Below are positions 6,649 through 9,228 of a stretch of DNA of 9,228 bases, in pieces. Origin of the DNA: Gammaproteobacteria bacterium (GTDB lineage Bacteria > Pseudomonadota > Gammaproteobacteria > Chromatiales > Chromatiaceae). Below the pieces are notes generated by a model, which searched no databases, had not been told where the DNA came from, and saw only the letters and a list, made by a program, of their open reading frames with translations. Where the stretch lies: the NCBI GenBank assembly GCA_030620735.1, contig JAUXDV010000059.1:1-9228 (forward strand). Reading direction: 5' to 3'. The stretch's first letter is position 1. The number at the start of each line of letters is the position of its first letter. Both the position numbers and the translations under genes were made by a program.

Positions 6649-7878
6649 TTACACCCCCGATCCCTCCGGTGCTATTTCCATAAAAATAGCTTCCCATTTC
6701 CCGAAAGCTATATGCGCTGCATATCGCTCGTCAAAGATTACCCGCGCATTTGTTCCCATCCTTGTCAGTTCAGCAGGGTTTGCTTTCATGTGTTTGATTT
6801 GCTGCGCCAAGCCCTCTCCATCCCCGGATTCTACTGTAATTCCGGCATCACCCTCTCGCAGGATGCGGGCCACCTCGCCATCTCTATCGCCGATAAATAG
6901 CGTAGATCTACCCGCAGCAAGAATACCGTAAATCTTGCTGGGCACGATCAAACCTTCCAGTTCCGGTTTCAGAATCGTGAGATGCACATCTGCAGCCGCA
7001 AGACCCTGGCTCACCAACTCCCTTGGCAGGTAATCTTGAAACACAATATTTTGCAACCCGCGCTTTGCTGTCTCCTCCCTCAAACACTCCATCTGCGTGC
7101 CCCCTCCAATGAAAAGAAATCGAATATCAGCTTCATTGCGCAAAGAGTCTGCTGCACTTAAAACCGTCTCGATCTCATGGGCGCGTCCAAAATTCCCCGA
7201 GTAACCCACCACAAACGTACCCGTCAGCCCCAACTCCTCACGCAAGGGGTTATGCTCGCTCGTCTGCGGCTGAATGCTGTCGCCATCTACCCAGTTGTGA
7301 ATGACACGAATGCGCCCGGAAGCTACTCCTTCCTGCTGCAAGCGGGTCTGCATGAGTTTTCCCAGTACAACATTCATCTCAGCCATATTCAGAGAACAGT
7401 TGCGCAAGCTTTTCAGCCATTTCGCAACAAAACCATTCATTCCCCTGACACCAATTGAGGTCGCCACTTCCGGAAAAAGATCCTGCACCCAGTTGACCAA
7501 GTGCGCTCCACGTAAACGCGCGGCCCAGCAGGCACCAACAGAGATCAACGGAGGATCTGTCTTCGCTACGATAATATCTCCCTTCCCTGCAATGCGCAGC
7601 AGATACCAGCTAGCGTTGATATAAAATGTCACGTAATCCGACAGCTTGCCGATCAGGCTACGGTATCCAAAGTGCGTAGACCATACCCGATGGACATCAA
7701 TACCATGGATGCGGTCCGTTCCTGGCAGACTCTTTTCTTGCTGACGATAATTATTCCTGCTACAAATTACCTCTACCTCGAATCCTCGTTCGAATAGAAA
7801 AAAAGCCAGATCAGATAGCATCTGACTGGTCGCAGAAAGGTCAGGGTAGAAAAACCGGTTAACAAATATTATTTTCAT
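6649..7878 (-). CDS. GT4-family glycosyltransferase (WbuB-like)
   Basis: This 409-residue protein shows the two-domain GT-B pattern. The N-terminal acceptor domain begins with KIIFVNRFFYPDLSATSQ and contains NWVQDLFPE (129-137), typical of WbuB-type enzymes. The C-terminal donor domain has GYSGNFGRAHEIETVL (225-240), FIGGG (256-260) and the nucleotide-sugar region ELEGLIVPSKIYGILAAG (306-323), with conserved Glu and Lys. Such enzymes move a sugar from a nucleotide donor onto a lipid-linked glycan at the cytoplasmic face of the inner membrane, for O-antigen or exopolysaccharide. WbuB itself is linked to N-acetylfucosamine transfer, but donor and acceptor cannot be read here. No signal peptide or clear membrane helix is seen. 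The ATG at 7878 has only a modest ribosome site (GGTGAT). It diverges from the next gene over 127 bp. Confidence 0.92.
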   Translation of the reverse strand: MKIIFVNRFFYPDLSATSQMLSDLAFFLFERGFEVEVICSRNNYRQQEKSLPGTDRIHGIDVHRVWSTHFGYRSLIGKLSDYVTFYINASWYLLRIAGKGDIIVAKTDPPLISVGACWAARLRGAHLVNWVQDLFPEVATSIGVRGMNGFVAKWLKSLRNCSLNMAEMNVVLGKLMQTRLQQEGVASGRIRVIHNWVDGDSIQPQTSEHNPLREELGLTGTFVVGYSGNFGRAHEIETVLSAADSLRNEADIRFLFIGGGTQMECLREETAKRGLQNIVFQDYLPRELVSQGLAAADVHLTILKPELEGLIVPSKIYGILAAGRSTLFIGDRDGEVARILREGDAGITVESGDGEGLAQQIKHMKANPAELTRMGTNARVIFDERYAAHIAFGKWEAIFMEIAPEGSGV

Positions 7879-7947
7879 TCAAAGATCACCAACCAATCGA
7901 TTATTAGATTACGAAACCACCCTATAAAAGCAGGATATTATTAATGA

Positions 7948-7975
7948 TTGATAAGCGTCCATTTTACTATAAAAT
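7948..7975 (+). promoter_or_regulatory. Candidate sigma70 promoter for the nucleotidyltransferase-like gene
   Basis: TTGATA (7948-7953) and TAAAAT (7970-7975) each match the consensus at 5 of 6 positions and are 16 bp apart. This would start transcription around 7982, leaving a leader of about 25 nt before the GTG at 8006. It lies in the 127-bp divergent spacer. I found no equally good match for the opposite gene. Confidence 0.4.
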
Positions 7976-8005
7976 ACTCTTTCATTACCAAGTTCTTGCC
8001 GTAAC

Positions 8006-9124
8006 GTGAATCTCACCTTAACCCCCTATCAATGGTATGCCGCTGTACTGCGCGGCGAACCACCTGACTATGCCTGTATCGAACATAGCACAACAGAAGA
8101 GGAGCTATTGCACTGCGGCGTGGAAAACGGGGTAATCCAACTCACCCGCTATCATCTGACAAACTTCACTGCCCTGGATCAGTTGCCGGAACCCTTGCGC
8201 AATATATTCCAGGAGAACTCCAGGCATTTCATTGCTGCTGAATTGGTACAGCAAGATGAACTCGAACGCATACTGCATGCATTCAAGAGCAGCAACATAA
8301 AGCCGTTATTAATCAAAGGAACACCACTTGCCTATACCCTTTACCCGCAACCCCATCTCCGTTCACGCTGTGATACCGACCTGCTGTTCGACACCAAAGA
8401 CAGCGCCAATAAAGCATGGGGAATCCTGCAAGAGATGGAATATCAACGTCCCCATACAGTGAGCGGAGAGTTTATCAGCACGCAGTTTATGTGCAGCAGG
8501 AGTGATCAAGGAGGCGTCACACATGTTTTTGATTTCCATTGGAAAGTGAATAACGCCCAACGATTCGCACGCGCATTACCCTTCGAGATGCTGGCTGAAT
8601 CAGCGATCACCATCGACTCACTGGGAGAAGATGCGCTCACCCTGAATCCCGTACATGCACTGCTGCTGGCCTGCATGCACCGCATTGCCCATAAAGCGGA
8701 AGGGAGTGAAAACAGATTAATCTGGCTCTACGATATCCACCTGTTATGCGCACAACTCAACAGTGATCAGTGGGAAAAAATGATCTCACTGGCAACTGAA
8801 AAGGAGCTGTGCAGCATCTGCCTGGATGGCCTGAAGCAGGCTCATGCAACACTTCACTCAGCGATTCCCGATCATGTCACACAATCGCTGGAAGAAGGCG
8901 CCAGCCGTGAAAAGTCAAGCGCAGAAATCTCAGCTAGTCGTATGTCGAGCGAATTGTCCAACCTGCGCTATTTACCAGGCTGGAGAGAGCGACTGACATT
9001 CATCAGAGAGACACTATTTCCAGATGCAGACTACATGCTGAAAAAATACAACACCACGTATCGCTCCCTGCTCCCTCTTCTCTACATACAGCGGGCATTC
9101 CAGGGATTCCGCAAACGCCTTTGA
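8006..9124 (+). CDS. Nucleotidyltransferase-fold protein, NTP_transf_5 (PF14907) type
   Basis: This 372-residue protein has the layout of the uncharacterised nucleotidyltransferase family Pfam PF14907 (from memory, not searched). The core is LLIKGTPLAYTLYP (101-114), then RSRCDTDLLFD (119-129) with Asp123 and Asp125 as the likely metal-binding pair. A third acidic site is in FDFHWKVNN (175-183), and a conserved-looking helix HRIAHKAEG...RLIWLYDIHLL runs from 225 to 247. The reaction and substrate are unknown. Relatives often sit in polysaccharide, PqqD-like or peptide-modification loci, which fits the glycosyltransferase next door. The start is the GTG at 8006: the frame closes upstream at 7970-7972 and no in-frame ATG occurs before residue 144. 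No clear ribosome site precedes it, so the start is less certain than the gene. Confidence 0.85.
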   Translation: MNLTLTPYQWYAAVLRGEPPDYACIEHSTTEEELLHCGVENGVIQLTRYHLTNFTALDQLPEPLRNIFQENSRHFIAAELVQQDELERILHAFKSSNIKPLLIKGTPLAYTLYPQPHLRSRCDTDLLFDTKDSANKAWGILQEMEYQRPHTVSGEFISTQFMCSRSDQGGVTHVFDFHWKVNNAQRFARALPFEMLAESAITIDSLGEDALTLNPVHALLLACMHRIAHKAEGSENRLIWLYDIHLLCAQLNSDQWEKMISLATEKELCSICLDGLKQAHATLHSAIPDHVTQSLEEGASREKSSAEISASRMSSELSNLRYLPGWRERLTFIRETLFPDADYMLKKYNTTYRSLLPLLYIQRAFQGFRKRL

Positions 9125-9145
9125 TAGAAGACGGACACCCCGTAG

Positions 9146-9181
9146 GTCGGGTTAACGATGCGCAGCAGAGTGTAACCCGAC
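9146..9181. repeat. Palindromic repeat GTCGGGTTA...TAACCCGAC
   Basis: A perfect 9-bp inverted pair lies at 9146-9154 and 9173-9181, around an 18-nt centre containing GCGCAGC. The pattern CGTAGGTCGGGTTA...TAACCCGACAA is familiar as a dispersed gammaproteobacterial repeat. It begins 21 bp after the upstream stop codon and could form a stem at that transcript's end, but it lacks a T-run. The remaining bases to 9228 show nothing else. Confidence 0.8.
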
Positions 9182-9228
9182 AATTGGATGACGATGCTTA
9201 ACCATCTAAGAGCTCAGTAGACTATCCC

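Overview
The window looks like chromosomal DNA of a gammaproteobacterium. The polA product aligns with E. coli Pol I at a nearly constant offset, dsbD has the usual three-part ending, and the gaps carry several kinds of short palindromic repeat that I recognise from gammaproteobacterial genomes, often sulphur oxidisers. The exact genus cannot be read from this sequence.

Layout. Positions 1-3957 (+) are a tight housekeeping block of overlapping genes: the end of dsbD (transmembrane thiol reductase), a membrane-anchored TlpA-like thioredoxin, and a complete polA. Positions 3958-4355 hold no gene; they are packed with a 9-bp tandem repeat and at least three palindromic elements. Positions 4356-6422 (-) hold a two-gene unit, transcribed right to left: an exported rhodanese with two cysteine pairs, then, 27 bp on, a membrane-anchored protein of acidic 35/36-residue repeats ending in a LysM domain. 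Positions 6423-6648 carry a three-copy tandem of a GTCATTGCGAG repeat. Positions 6649-9124 hold a divergent pair: a GT4 glycosyltransferase (-) and a nucleotidyltransferase-fold protein of the NTP_transf_5 type (+). Such genes are typical of exopolysaccharide or surface-polysaccharide loci. Another palindromic repeat follows at 9146-9181.

How the genes fit together. DsbD and the TlpA-like protein form a periplasmic disulfide-reducing set, and polA probably shares their transcript through overlapping reading frames. The exported rhodanese also has a periplasmic thiol theme and could be a client of that system, but this is inference. The region right of polA looks like accessory DNA: less GC-rich, rich in repeats, with envelope and polysaccharide genes. 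The least familiar item is the rhodanese / repeat-LysM gene pair. No CRISPR array, tRNA, rRNA, transposase or phage gene was seen.
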